This document shows, in pieces, positions 52,701-61,900 of a DNA stretch of 64,000 nucleotides; the stretch's first letter is position 1, and each line of letters starts with the position of its first letter. The translations under genes were made by a program, and so were the position numbers. The DNA is from RDXT01 sp033765305 (GTDB lineage: Bacteria > Bacteroidota > Bacteroidia > J057), in assembly GCA_033765305.1 (NCBI GenBank), contig JANRID010000010.1, forward strand, positions 186,001 through 250,000, written 5' to 3'. A model generated the notes under the pieces. That model had not been told where the DNA came from, did not search any database, and saw only the letters and a program-made list of their open reading frames with translations.

Positions 52701-55700
52701 ACGCTGACCTTTACGGCCCCGCCTCAGAGCCAGACGATCAGCTTCGATCCGATTCCGAACAAGCAGACCACCGACGCGCCCTTTACGGTCAATGCAACGG
52801 CTACCTCCGGCCTGCCGGTGAGCTTCAGCATCGTGTCCGGCCCCGCTACGGTATCGGGCAATACGGTCACCCTGACCGGAGCTGTCGGAACCGTCACCGT
52901 CCGCGCCAGCCAGGCAGGCGATGCGCAGTATGCGCCCGCAGCCGATGTGGAGCAGAGCTTTACCGTAGTGGCAGATCCGGGCAACTACAGCCCGGTGGGC
53001 AGTGCCTATGCCACCGGCAACGACTGCTTTGTGCTGACGCCGGATGAATTCCAGCAAACTGGTGCAGTCTGGAACAACAGCCTGATCGATCTGGCAGCCT
53101 CCTTCGACTTCCAGTTTACGGTCAATCTGGGCACGAACGATGCGGATGGCGCGGACGGCATTGCCTTCCTGCTCCAGAACAGCGGTCTGTCCACCCTGGG
53201 CGGACCGGGCAGCGGCCTGGGTGCCTTCGGCGTGGTGCCTTCGGTAGGGGTTGAAATCGACCTCTTCGACAGCTCGCCCTTCCTGTACCCGGAACTCGCC
53301 GACGACCACGTCGCCATTTTCACCAATGGCGATCTGGCCAACCGTGCATCGGACGTATGTGCCGCCACGACCTGCGCCAACATCGAGGACGGCCTCGACC
53401 ACACCGTGCAGATCGTCTGGGACGCCGCTACGACAACGCTGAGCGTGTATTTCGACGGGGTTTTCCGCACCAGCTATACCGGCGATGTGGTCAATACGAT
53501 CTTCGGCGGCAACAGTCAGGTGTACTTCGGATGGACCGGCGCTACGGGCGGCTCCAAGAACCAGCATACGGTCTGCGTGGACGCGCTGAACTTCGGCACG
53601 ATCCCCCCGCAGAACCAGACGATCGCCTTCGACGCGATCCCGAACAAGCTGACGACCGATGCACCGTTTGCGGTCAATGCGGCGGCTACCTCCGGCCTGC
53701 CGGCGAGCTTCAGCATCGTGAGCGGCCCTGCAACGGTGTCCGGCAATACAGTCACGCTGACCGGGGGCCCCGGAACGGTGACGGTGCGCGCCAGCCAGGC
53801 AGGAAATGCCGGCTTCAACCCTGCAGCGGATGTGGACCGCAGCTTCGAGGTCATCGATGCGGCTGCATTCCAGTTCGTTACGGCGGGATCGGCTTCGCTC
53901 AATACCAGCCTGGACTGCTACACGATCACGGCGGATGCGGAGAATCTCGTGGGCGCTGTCTGGAGCAAGCATGAGCTGAACCTCGCCTCGCCCTTCGACC
54001 TGAACTTCACGGTCAACCTGGGCAGCAACGACGCCACCGGCGCCGACGGGATCTCCTTCGCGCTGCAGAACAGCGGAACCGGCGCACTGGGCGCCTTCGG
54101 CGGCGGCCTCGGCACTGCCGGGATTTCGCCCTCGCTGATTGTGGAAATCGATACCTGGGACAATACCAATGGCGTCGACATCGCCGACGATCACATGGCC
54201 ATTGCCCTGAACGGCAACCTCGATGCACCGGTGGCCCCTGCCATCTGCGCCGACCCGGCCTGCGCCAACATTGAAGATGGGGCAGATCATGCGGTGCGCT
54301 TCACCTGGAACCCGGCTACGCAGCTGTTCGAGGCTTACTTCGACGGCAGCCTGCGCGTCAGCTACACCGGCAACCTGATTGGCTTGTTCGGCGGCAACCC
54401 GCTGGTCCGCTTCGGCTTCGGCGGCGGCACAGGCGGCTCCACCAACCTGCAGACCGTCTGCGCGGGTTCGCTCAGCTATACTTCCGGCCCGGTCGGCCAG
54501 ACGATCGACTTCCCGCCGCTGGCGGACAAGATCGAAGGCGACGCACCGTTTACGGTCAGCGCGACGGCCAGCTCCGGCCTGCCGGTAAGCTTCAGCATCG
54601 TATCCGGCCCGGCTACGGTATCGGGCAGCACGGTCACCCTGACCGGCACCGGCACCGTGACGGTGCGCGCCAGCCAGGCCGGCAATGCCGGCTTCAGCGC
54701 AGCGGCCGATGTGGACCGCAGCTTCGAGGTGGTGGACTGCCTCACCGCCGGCACCTGCTCGCCCTGCAACGCCGACATCACGAACATCTCGATCAAGCAG
54801 AATGTCAAGGGCGTACTGCAGACCGGCAACCGGATCTACGTCGACAACACGGTGATCAATTACACGAGCGTGCCGGGCGATCTGGCCGGTGCTACGACCC
54901 TCCGCACCTCCAACAGCGGCCGGGCCAAGACCAGCGCCAGCTACCTGAGCTTCACGCTTACCCAGGCGGCTACGATTTATGTAGCCTACGACGCACGCGC
55001 TGCTTCGCAGCCCAACTGGCTCAAGACCCAGTTCACGCTGACCAGCTACACCATCGGCGGCACGGAGAACACCTACAACGTGTGGGCGAAAACCTTCCCT
55101 GCCGGGACGGTCGCGCTGGGCGGCAACCGTGCTTCGGGCTATTCCAGCTCCGTGGCGGTGAACATGTACTTCGTGGTGCTGGGCGACTGCGACGGAAGCG
55201 GCCCGCCGCCTCCGGCCAACCTGTCTCCGGTAGCGGCCTTTACGGCCACCCCGGCAAGCGGAACGGCTCCGCTGACGGTCAGCTTCAACGCAGCCGCCTC
55301 CAATGACCCGGACGGCAGCATCCAGACCTATGCCTGGAGCTTCGGCGACGGCAGCACGGGCAGCGGCGTGACCGAATCGCATACCTACAACTCGGCCGGC
55401 AGCTTCACGGTGACGCTGACCGTAACCGACGACGACGGCGCGACAGATACTGAAACGGCAACGGTCACGGTCAATCCGCCCGTGGGCGGCGGCGGCTGTA
55501 CGCTGATCACCAGCGTCACTCCGCTGATCTCCACGACGGGCATCTACGAGATCGACTGCCCCGCCGCAGTGGGCGAGGTGGTGTACACGGGCCGCAACAC
55601 GACGATCACCAGCCTGCCTGCCGCCCTGGGCGGCGCGGACTTCGTGCGGACCGCCTTCGGCGACCGCAACCGCTCCACCGGTTCCATGCTGTCTATCGGA

Positions 55701-56195
55701 CTCTCGCAGGCAGCGACGGTATACGTGGCCTATGACAGCCGCGCCACAGTGGTGCCGAGCTGGCTTGGCCTCTGGACCAACACCGGCACCCAGATTGTGA
55801 CGACGGATGCGCCGATGAACGTCTATTCACGCGCCTACAGCGCGGGCAGCTTTACCCTGCCGGGCAACAAAAGCGGCGGCGGAAATGCCCTGGCGAACTA
55901 CTTCGTGCTGGCCAAGCCTGCCCTCGGCAGCCGCCCGGCCCAGTCGGGCAGCGCCTTCGCATCGGTGTATCCGAACCCCTTCACGGACTATATCGAGGTC
56001 AATCTCCTCGATCCGGACGTGCAGACGGTGGATGTGCGGATTCTGAACGCGCTTGGCCAGGTAGTGTTCGAGCAGCGCGGCCTGCCCACGCAGCCCACCC
56101 TCCGGGTAGGACGCGAACTGGCCGAGGGAATGTACCACCTTGAAGTCAGCTACGGCAGCCTCGTCAACACGTTCAACGTGCTGAAACTGAAGTAA
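46701..56195 (+). CDS. giant T9SS-exported sugar dehydrogenase-lectin protein with six lectin/Ig repeat units
   Basis: A 3164-residue cell-surface protein. Order: signal peptide (1-31); GSDH-type PQQ-dependent sugar dehydrogenase propeller (about 32-520), with LHESHGTGALIFGTDG, YALGLRNPYRFTI and LGDVGWGTRED; PKD domain (about 526-613); three Ig/cadherin-like domains (to 910); six tandem units of L-type lectin-like domain plus an 80-residue Ig-like linker (912-2680); a beta domain, a second PKD (about 2842-2927) and a second copy of the beta domain; T9SS type A tail (about 3089-3164, VYPNPFTDYIEV). It probably binds glycans with the lectins and oxidises sugar ends with the propeller. The start at 46701 gives a proper signal peptide. 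Confidence 0.9.
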   Translation: MMRFFSKPPLPPLQRWLLMLLAAVWILPGLQAQPAGFTDQLYLGGWNGAVGLTFDENGVMYVWEKGGRVYIVQNGVKRAAPLINISDEIGDWRDFGMLGVALDPNYLVNGYIYLYYVVDRHHLRFAGTPQYNPNANEYFNATIGRITRYQVQNPANYATAVADYNTRFVLLGETASTGVPILHESHGTGALIFGTDGTLLASSGDGASYNTVDAGSSGDTYFAQALTDGIINTAQNVGAFRSQMLSSLNGKMLRLDPATGNGVPSNPYYNPAAPRSAQSRTYALGLRNPYRFTIKPETGSHFAGDGDPGVIYLGDVGWGTREDMHVITQPGTNCGWPLFEGMDSNGGYAGANPYNQEAPTPSGCSQPFYRFADLLKQDPGNGVQPSFPDPCNPGQQINGSVYKLWKHSLPAYDWRGNSRVSVNGVVYNVGSGPVPGPQWGGNASTGGVWYTGTEFPAEYQNTYFHADYGGGWIKYFKFGANDQPLSAHNFDPSNGAVVFIGSDPYNGGLYYIAYGGEVRRFVYSPSGNQPPVAAASATPVYGPSPLNVAFSSAGSSDPESGPLTYLWDFGDGAFSSQANPSHTYLTANSNPAQYNVVLTVTDNQNQTATKTLIVSANNTPPVIVSTSLDNVSEYSITAPTTLSISAVVTDAEHGPNQLTYGWQTVLHHSNHTHPEPIDNNPVSTTQLSPVGCDGAVYFYRIYLTVTDAAGLSTTVYKDILPNCGAPQAIDDEALYTNGGTTVVDILGNDLSNPALDPASVVIVDQPLHGTLSVNPATGAVTYIHDGLGAISDQFTYTVENTDNELSNLATVHLNLLGPPTVNILSPIANAQIGGSSVLVEYSASGDLSGVDHVELTLDAGTPVELNDLNGIYTFTGVAPGPHTVTAKLLDGSHTPLGNPEATDNVSFSVLAFSLVGNAFTSGGCIAVTTTAANQAGAAWYNTQADFSNSFDLVFSVNFGNQDGNGADGMGFVFQTLNVNALGAPGGGLGFAGLAPSFAVEFDGYDNGSAEDLADDHIAIVGGGNLASPVVAAVCATASCANIEDGADHTVRFTWNPATQVFSVYFDGALRSSYTGNIPANFLGGSSLAYFGWTGGTGGLTNLQTFCVTSLDLGGGPASQTISFDAISGKLTTDAPFTVNATATSGLPVSFSIVSGPATVSGNTVTLTGTAGTVIVRASQAGNAQFSPAPDVDRTFEVGEPQLFTTAGSATAGAGNCYTLTTEQANIAGAAWSASQLTLAQPFDLKFTFNMGGNDGGGADGMAFVLRSAGAATVGATGGGLGVAGIFPSFGAEFDGYDNNSSTGGNSPEDIAADHVAIFANGDLPNPLAAAACLNAACDNFEDGQNHDARFTWDPVTQVFNVYVDNVLRNSYTGDIAANLFGGNPAVYFGWTAATGGLTNTQSFCATELNYSVPKLDQTISFDAIPNKATTDAPFTVNATATSGLPVSFSIVNGPATVSGNTVTLTGVAGTVTVRASQAGNGQYNAAPDADRTFTVNEPAFFSFATVGNAAFGAASECYVLTTESSSFQTGAVWNQTQLDLGAAFDLNFTVSFGANDGNGADGMAFVLQGTGTAAIGATGGGFGAAGLTPSFGVEFDGYDNGSSEDIADDHVAIFGGGDLLNPVVPAVCTSPSCANLEDGADHAVQITWDPATQVFSVFVDGSLRINYTGDIAASFFGGNAGVYFGWTAATGGFLNTQTVCMGTLTYSEPLLSQTISFDAIPNKLTTDAPFTVNATATSGLPVSFSIVSGPATVSGNTVTLTGAPGEVTVRASQAGDAQYSAAPDADRSFTVAAPGLYTTAGSAAGTGNECYTITPDQANVAGAVWYSSAISLSQGFDLNFTLNLGGKDADGADGAAFVLQQAGTSAVGANGGGLGVVGVFPSFGVEFDVYDNNNSTGGNSPEDIAADHVAIFANGDLVNPLAPAACMSGGCTNFEDGQDHDVRITWNPASQTFDVYVDNDLRISYTGDVINTIFGGNANVYFGWTGGTGGLTNLQTFCSGTLTFTAPPQSQTISFDPIPNKQTTDAPFTVNATATSGLPVSFSIVSGPATVSGNTVTLTGAVGTVTVRASQAGDAQYAPAADVEQSFTVVADPGNYSPVGSAYATGNDCFVLTPDEFQQTGAVWNNSLIDLAASFDFQFTVNLGTNDADGADGIAFLLQNSGLSTLGGPGSGLGAFGVVPSVGVEIDLFDSSPFLYPELADDHVAIFTNGDLANRASDVCAATTCANIEDGLDHTVQIVWDAATTTLSVYFDGVFRTSYTGDVVNTIFGGNSQVYFGWTGATGGSKNQHTVCVDALNFGTIPPQNQTIAFDAIPNKLTTDAPFAVNAAATSGLPASFSIVSGPATVSGNTVTLTGGPGTVTVRASQAGNAGFNPAADVDRSFEVIDAAAFQFVTAGSASLNTSLDCYTITADAENLVGAVWSKHELNLASPFDLNFTVNLGSNDATGADGISFALQNSGTGALGAFGGGLGTAGISPSLIVEIDTWDNTNGVDIADDHMAIALNGNLDAPVAPAICADPACANIEDGADHAVRFTWNPATQLFEAYFDGSLRVSYTGNLIGLFGGNPLVRFGFGGGTGGSTNLQTVCAGSLSYTSGPVGQTIDFPPLADKIEGDAPFTVSATASSGLPVSFSIVSGPATVSGSTVTLTGTGTVTVRASQAGNAGFSAAADVDRSFEVVDCLTAGTCSPCNADITNISIKQNVKGVLQTGNRIYVDNTVINYTSVPGDLAGATTLRTSNSGRAKTSASYLSFTLTQAATIYVAYDARAASQPNWLKTQFTLTSYTIGGTENTYNVWAKTFPAGTVALGGNRASGYSSSVAVNMYFVVLGDCDGSGPPPPANLSPVAAFTATPASGTAPLTVSFNAAASNDPDGSIQTYAWSFGDGSTGSGVTESHTYNSAGSFTVTLTVTDDDGATDTETATVTVNPPVGGGGCTLITSVTPLISTTGIYEIDCPAAVGEVVYTGRNTTITSLPAALGGADFVRTAFGDRNRSTGSMLSIGLSQAATVYVAYDSRATVVPSWLGLWTNTGTQIVTTDAPMNVYSRAYSAGSFTLPGNKSGGGNALANYFVLAKPALGSRPAQSGSAFASVYPNPFTDYIEVNLLDPDVQTVDVRILNALGQVVFEQRGLPTQPTLRVGRELAEGMYHLEVSYGSLVNTFNVLKLK
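49434..54740 (+). repeat. six tandem lectin plus Ig-like coding units of about 880 bp
   Basis: Units begin near 49434, 50301, 51201, 52081, 52981 and 53861. Each codes for an L-type lectin-like domain (with DGADGM-type and EFDGYDN-type metal/sugar loops) and then a linker beginning QTISFD. The linker DNA is nearly identical across units, with the stretch starting GGTCAATGC seen near 50111, 51004, 51893, 52787 and 53670 and a diverged form at 54554. The lectin parts vary more. Confidence 0.85.
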
Positions 56196-56217
56196 ACACC
56201 TGCAGCCTTTGCATGTG

Positions 56218-56247
56218 CAGGCCGCTCCGCAAGGGGCGGCCTGTTTT
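56218..56247 (+). terminator. terminator of the giant gene
   Basis: CAGGCCGCTCC pairs with GGGGCGGCCTG, followed by TTTTG. It is nearly identical to the hairpin after the other large T9SS gene (21891-21923). Confidence 0.85.
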
Positions 56248-56350
56248 GCATCTGCCGAAGCCGCATTTCGCAATTCATGCCGCAAACCATCCGTTTTCCG
56301 TATCTTGCCCCTGCTACTGCATCTGTCCTTATCTGATTGATTCCCGATCC

Positions 56351-58879
56351 ATGAAGTACTGGATGATCCTCGGTCTGCTGGGCTGCATGTCCGCAGCCCT
56401 TGCGCAGCCTGCCATCGAAACCGGCCTCGCGGCCCGGCTCTATGAAATCGACCGCGACCTCGACGGGTTTCCGGAGCTGATCCCCGGCCAGCCGGCCAAC
56501 GCGAGCTTCATCTGCCGCACGGTGGCGCTGGAAGAGCGTAATTTCCCCTATCCGCCTGTCCGGAACCTTTACCTGGAGCTGAGCGGCACCCTGACCTTGT
56601 CGGTCGAAAGCCAGTATCAGTTCCGCCTCATCGCCAATGATGCTGCAAGGGTCTGGATTGGCGATCAGCTGGTGGCTGAACCGCCGGCGCTGGAGGCCTC
56701 GCTCTCGCAGCTGTCGGATGTGCCGGTGACAGTGGAGTTCCAGGTAGCCCTCAAAGCCGGCCCGCATCCGATCCGCATCGAATACTACAACCGGAGCGGC
56801 AGCCGGAAGCTGAGCCTCGAATGGCTGATCCAGGGGATCGGCCAGTACGATCTGCTGCCGGTATCGGTATTTTCGCATATCCCGGATCCGGCGCCGGTGC
56901 TGGACAGCCTCAAAAAGCGGATCTATTCGCCGGAGGCGCGTGCCATCCCCGGCGATGGCCAGGCAGTTGCCGGTCTGCATCCGGTGCTGAATGTCGGCCG
57001 CCTGCGGCTTTCACAGCCGCTTGCCCGCATCGGCGGGCTGGCGGCATCCAGCGATGGGAGCCTGTTTGCCTGCGACTGGAATACGCCGGGCACGGTGTAC
57101 AAGATCGCGCCCGTGCCGGGGTCGGCGGACAGCGCAGCGGTCACCCGGTTTGCAGCTGGCTTGGCTGCGCCCCTGGGGGTGGCTGTTGTGCGCGATACGG
57201 TGTATGTGCTGCAGCAGCAGGAGCTGACCCAGCTGACCGATACCGACCGGGACGGCGATGCGGACGTGTACCGGAGTGCGGCGAGCGGCTGGCCGCTGAG
57301 CGGCGCAGCAGGCGAATATGCCTACGGGCTGGCCCATTATCAGGAGCGGCTGTACGCAGGACTGGGCGTGCGGATGGGAGAAGACGGCCGCCCGGCTGCC
57401 CGGCAGATGCCGGACCGGGGCAGCCTGCTCCGGATCGATCCGCGCAGCGGCGAATGGCAGATCTGTGCCCGGAACCTGACGACGCCTGCGGGCGTCGGCG
57501 CCGGCGCGGACGGCGTCGCTGTGACGGATGCTTCGGAAGCGGCGGCCCGCTGGCTCTGGGTGCCCGGCAATGCCGTCTCAGGCCAAATCTGGCTGCCGCC
57601 GGATGCATTGGGCTATTTGCCGGCGCAGCCGGTGCAGATTCCCGGCGGGCCGTACGCCGGGCAATGGATCTACGGCGATGCTGCCGCAGGCGGCCTGAAC
57701 CGGATTGCAGTAGAGCAGGTTGGCGGTCAGGCGCAGGGGTGCGTATTCCGGTTTTCACAGGGACTGGGCGAAGGGCTCTACCGCTTCGCTGCGCTGCCGG
57801 ACGGCAGCCTGGCTGCCGGACAGCTGAGCTACGGCGCATCCGGCGCAGCTGCCCTGACGCGCATCGGCTGGGGCACGGGCCAGCCCTTTGAAATGCTGGC
57901 CGTGCGGATGTACGAAAATGGCATGGAGATCGAGTTTACAGAACCGCTGAAGCCGGGCGAAGGCGCCAGCCGCCATGCGTATTCGCTGGCGCAATGGACG
58001 CCAGGCCAGATGGTCCTGCCCGAAGCGGTCCCGGTGCGGCAGGCGGTGCCCAGCGCCGACGGGCGGCGCGTCTTTCTGGAGCTGCCTCGCCTCGAACCAA
58101 GGGGGCAGGTGCTGCATCTGCGCATCGTGCATCCGCCGGTAAGTGCCGCAGACCATTCCCTGTGGAGCACCGAGGCCTGGTACACCCTCAACAAACTGCC
58201 GGAAACACCATTTCCGCTCCCGGCTGCGCCGCTGGATTCGCCCCGCCACAATGTGCTGACGGCTGCAGAAGCAGCCGCAGGCTGGAAGCTCCTTTTCGAC
58301 GGCAACACCCTGAACGGCTGGCGCAATTTCAAATCGGCCCAGACTGCCCCTGGCTGGCAGGCCCGCGACGGTGAACTCTGCCTCGTCAAGGGCGGCGCCG
58401 GCGATCTGGTAACCGCAGAAGCGTATCAGCACTTCGAACTCAGCCTGGAGTGGAAAATCTCCGAAAAAGGCAACAGCGGCATCTTCTTCCACGTGAGCGA
58501 AGCACCGGAGTACAAGTGGGTCTGGCAGACCGGGCCGGAGTATCAGCTGCTGGACGACCTGCGGCATCCCGACCGGAAATGGCATTCGCACCGGGCCGGC
58601 TCCAACTACGACCTGCACCCGGCTGCGGTCGAAGCGCTCAGTCCCGTAGGCGAGTGGAACCGCACGCGCCTGATCGTAAACCAGGGACGGGTGGAGCACT
58701 GGCTCAATGGCTACAAAATCGTCGAATACACCCTCGGATCGCCGGAATGGGAGGCGCTGGTGGCCAAAAGCAAATTCGCTTCCATGCCCGGCTACGGAAG
58801 GGCCGGAACCGGCAAAATCGCGCTGCAGGACCACGGCGATCCGGTCTGCTTCCGGAATATCAAGATCCGGCGCCTCTGA
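56351..58879 (+). CDS. exported PA14 / beta-propeller / DUF1080 (3-keto-glycoside hydrolase) protein
   Basis: An 842-residue secreted protein with signal peptide 1-18. PA14-like carbohydrate-binding domain at about 25-160 (YQFRLIANDAARVWIGDQLV, HPIRIEYYNRSG). A sugar-dehydrogenase-like propeller follows (about 200-540, with RIGGLAASSDGSLFACDWN). The C-terminal 205 residues are DUF1080: WKLLFDGNTLNGWRNFK, GDLVTAEAYQHFELSLEWKISEKGNSGIFFHV and EYQLLDD. DUF1080 enzymes cleave 3-keto-glycosides. The propeller has lost much of the GSDH signature and may not be active. No T9SS tail is seen, so it is probably periplasmic. Confidence 0.88.
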   Translation: MKYWMILGLLGCMSAALAQPAIETGLAARLYEIDRDLDGFPELIPGQPANASFICRTVALEERNFPYPPVRNLYLELSGTLTLSVESQYQFRLIANDAARVWIGDQLVAEPPALEASLSQLSDVPVTVEFQVALKAGPHPIRIEYYNRSGSRKLSLEWLIQGIGQYDLLPVSVFSHIPDPAPVLDSLKKRIYSPEARAIPGDGQAVAGLHPVLNVGRLRLSQPLARIGGLAASSDGSLFACDWNTPGTVYKIAPVPGSADSAAVTRFAAGLAAPLGVAVVRDTVYVLQQQELTQLTDTDRDGDADVYRSAASGWPLSGAAGEYAYGLAHYQERLYAGLGVRMGEDGRPAARQMPDRGSLLRIDPRSGEWQICARNLTTPAGVGAGADGVAVTDASEAAARWLWVPGNAVSGQIWLPPDALGYLPAQPVQIPGGPYAGQWIYGDAAAGGLNRIAVEQVGGQAQGCVFRFSQGLGEGLYRFAALPDGSLAAGQLSYGASGAAALTRIGWGTGQPFEMLAVRMYENGMEIEFTEPLKPGEGASRHAYSLAQWTPGQMVLPEAVPVRQAVPSADGRRVFLELPRLEPRGQVLHLRIVHPPVSAADHSLWSTEAWYTLNKLPETPFPLPAAPLDSPRHNVLTAAEAAAGWKLLFDGNTLNGWRNFKSAQTAPGWQARDGELCLVKGGAGDLVTAEAYQHFELSLEWKISEKGNSGIFFHVSEAPEYKWVWQTGPEYQLLDDLRHPDRKWHSHRAGSNYDLHPAAVEALSPVGEWNRTRLIVNQGRVEHWLNGYKIVEYTLGSPEWEALVAKSKFASMPGYGRAGTGKIALQDHGDPVCFRNIKIRRL

Positions 58880-58959
58880 GGCTGGCCTGCAACCGTTTGC
58901 ACGTATCCGCAGCAGGCGGTTTTTGAGTAAGTTCGTTTTCCATTCATCATTGTATCAAG

Positions 58960-61900
58960 ATGAAACGATATTCGGTATTGTATTTGGGACTGCTGCTGGT
59001 GATGGGATTGCTCTGGGGCTGCGGCCCGAAAGTCCGCCCGGCGAAAACCGTGCTGGTGTTTTCCAAGACCAAGGGCTTCCGGCATGAATCCATCGGGGCG
59101 GGCATCGACGCGATCAAGCAGCTGGGCAAGGAGCACGGCTTCGGCGTGGTGGCGACGGAAAAGGCTTCGGTCTTTACCGAAGACAGCCTGAAGGCCTTCA
59201 GCGCCGTGATTTTCCTCAATACGACGGGCGATGTGCTCGATTTCCGCCAGCAGGCGCACTTTGAGCGCTATATCCAGGCCGGCGGCGGGTTTGTAGGCGT
59301 GCATGCTGCGACGGATACCGAATACGACTGGCCCTGGTTCAACAAGCTGGTGGGCGCCTATTTCAACGGGCATCCGAACGACCCCAACGTGCGCGAAGGC
59401 AATATGCTGCTGGTCAACCACAACCACCCCAGCATGGAGGTATTCAAAGGCCGTACGGAATGGCGCCGGACTGATGAATTTTATAATTTCCGCAGCCTCT
59501 ACCACGGGGATTCACTCAAGGACGGCATCGTGCCGCTGATCAACATCGACGAAAAGTCCTACGAAGGCGGCACCAACGGCGATTTCCACCCGATGTCGTG
59601 GTACCACGAGTTCGACGGCGGGCGCGCATTTTACACCAACTTCGGCCATACCAAGGAGACCTACTCCGAACCGGATTTTCTCCGGCACCTGCTGGGCGGC
59701 ATCCAGTACGCCATCGGCGACAACCGCGTGGCCGATTACTCCAAAGCCCGCAGCCAGGTGCCGCCCGATCCCAGCCGCTTTGTGGTGACGGTGCTGGACC
59801 AGGTGCTCGACGAGCCTACGGAAATGGCTATTTTCAGGAGCGGCCGTGTGCTGTTTGTCGAACGCAAAGGCGCAGTGAAACTGTATGAGCCGGGCGCCAA
59901 GCAGTCGCGCATCATCGCCCAGCTTCCGGTGACAACCAAGCACGAGGACGGCCTGATGGGCGTGACCCTGGATCCGAAGTTCGATGAAAACCACTGGGTA
60001 TACTTTTACTACTCGCCGCAGGGCGAGGCGCCGATCAACCGCCTCTCCCGCTTTACCATGCTGGGCGACACCGCCGTCAACCTCGAATCGGAAAAGATCC
60101 TGCTGGAAATCCCGGTGCAGCGCGCTGAATGCTGCCATACCGGCGGTTCGCTGAAATTTGGCCCCGACGGCAACCTCTACCTCTCCACCGGAGACAATAC
60201 CAATCCCTTCGAGACCCCCTACGCACCGATCAACGAGCTGCCCGGCAAAGGGCCCTGGGATGCGCAAAAATCTTCGGGCAGCCCCGGCGACCTGCGCGGC
60301 AAGGTGCTCCGCATCCGCCCGACACCGGAAGGCGGCTACACCATCCCCGACGGCAACCTTTTCCCCAAAGACGGCTCCAAAGGCCGCCCGGAGGTGTATG
60401 TCATGGGCTGCCGCAATCCCTACCGCATCTCCATCGACTCGAAGACCGGCTGGCTGTACTGGGGCGATGTGGGCCCCGACGGCAGCGTGGACAGCACCTA
60501 CGGCCCCCGCGGATATGACGAAGTCAACCAGGCCCAGGGGCCGGGATTCTTTGGCTGGCCGTATTTTATCGGAAACAATTACGCCTACCGCGACTACGAC
60601 TTCGCCCGCAAGCAGCTCGGCGACTACTTCAATGCGGCCCAGCCGGTGAACTATTCCCCCAACAACACCGGCGACTTCCACGAGCTGCCGCCTGCAACGC
60701 CTGCTTTTATCTGGTATCCCTATGGAGACTCCAAGGAGTTCCCGATTGTGGGCAAAGGCGGACGAAACGCCATGGCGGGCCCGGTATTTCACGCATCCGA
60801 CTTCCCGGCCGCCGGCAGCAAGTTCCCGGCCTACTACGAAGACAAGCTCTTCGTCTACGACTTCATGCGCGACTGGGTGCTGATCGCGGCGATGGATGCC
60901 CAGGGCAAGCTCCAGTCGCTGGAGCCTTTCCTGCCGGAAAAGCTGAGCCTTTCCAGCCCCATCGATATGGAATTCGGGCCGGACGGCGCGCTCTACATCC
61001 TCGAATACGGCACCCAGTGGTTCGCGGCCAACCGCGACGCCCGCCTCATCCGCGTCGACTATGCCGAAGGCAACCGGGCACCCATCGCGCAGGCAGAAGC
61101 CGATGTCCTCATCGGCGCCGCGCCGCTGACGGTCAAGTTTTCCGCCGCTGCGTCCTATGACCACGATACCGGCGACCAGCTGAGCTATTCATGGAATTTC
61201 GACGGCTCTGCTGCTGCCAGCGGCGAGGAGGCTACGTTTACATTCCAGGAGCCGGGCATCTACCAGCCTGTGCTGACCGTGCGCGACCGCGACGGCAAGT
61301 CGTCCACGGCTGCGCTCGAAATCCGGGTCGGCAATCAGCCGCCGGAGGTGCAGATCCGCATGCGCGGCAACCAGAGCTTTTTCTGGGGCGCCGGCAGCAT
61401 CCCCTACGAGGTCCTGGTGAGCGACCGTGAAGACGGCAGCCTCGCCGACGGCGGCATCCAGCCTGCAGCGGTGACCGTCAGCTTCGATTACCTGGCCGAA
61501 GGCCAGGATGCCACCATCGGGGCGCAGGGCCATGCGGCCAATGCGGCAGCGGGCAAGATCGCCGCAGGCGAGGGGCTGGTGCAGACCTCCGGCTGCATCG
61601 CCTGCCACGGGATGGACAAAGAAATTGTAGGACCGGCCTATTTGGACGTGTCCCGCCGCTATGCCAAGCAGGCAGACGCAGTCAATTACCTCATCGGCAA
61701 AATCCGCAACGGCGGCCAGGGAGTGTGGGGCGGAAAGGCCATGCCTGCGCAGGCGCAGCTGACTGCAGACCAGGCCGAAGCGATGGCGCTGTATATCCTC
61801 TCGCTCGCAGACAAGCCGGCCAAGCCGGGCCTGCCTGTGCAGGGCCAGATCCGGACCAAGGCTGGCGGCGGCCTCTACACCCTGCGGGCATCATACCTGG

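Noticed and set aside
51276..55382. A 1368-codon minus-strand frame inside the giant gene
   Set aside because: Antisense to the lectin repeats; its internal repeats merely mirror those of the real gene.
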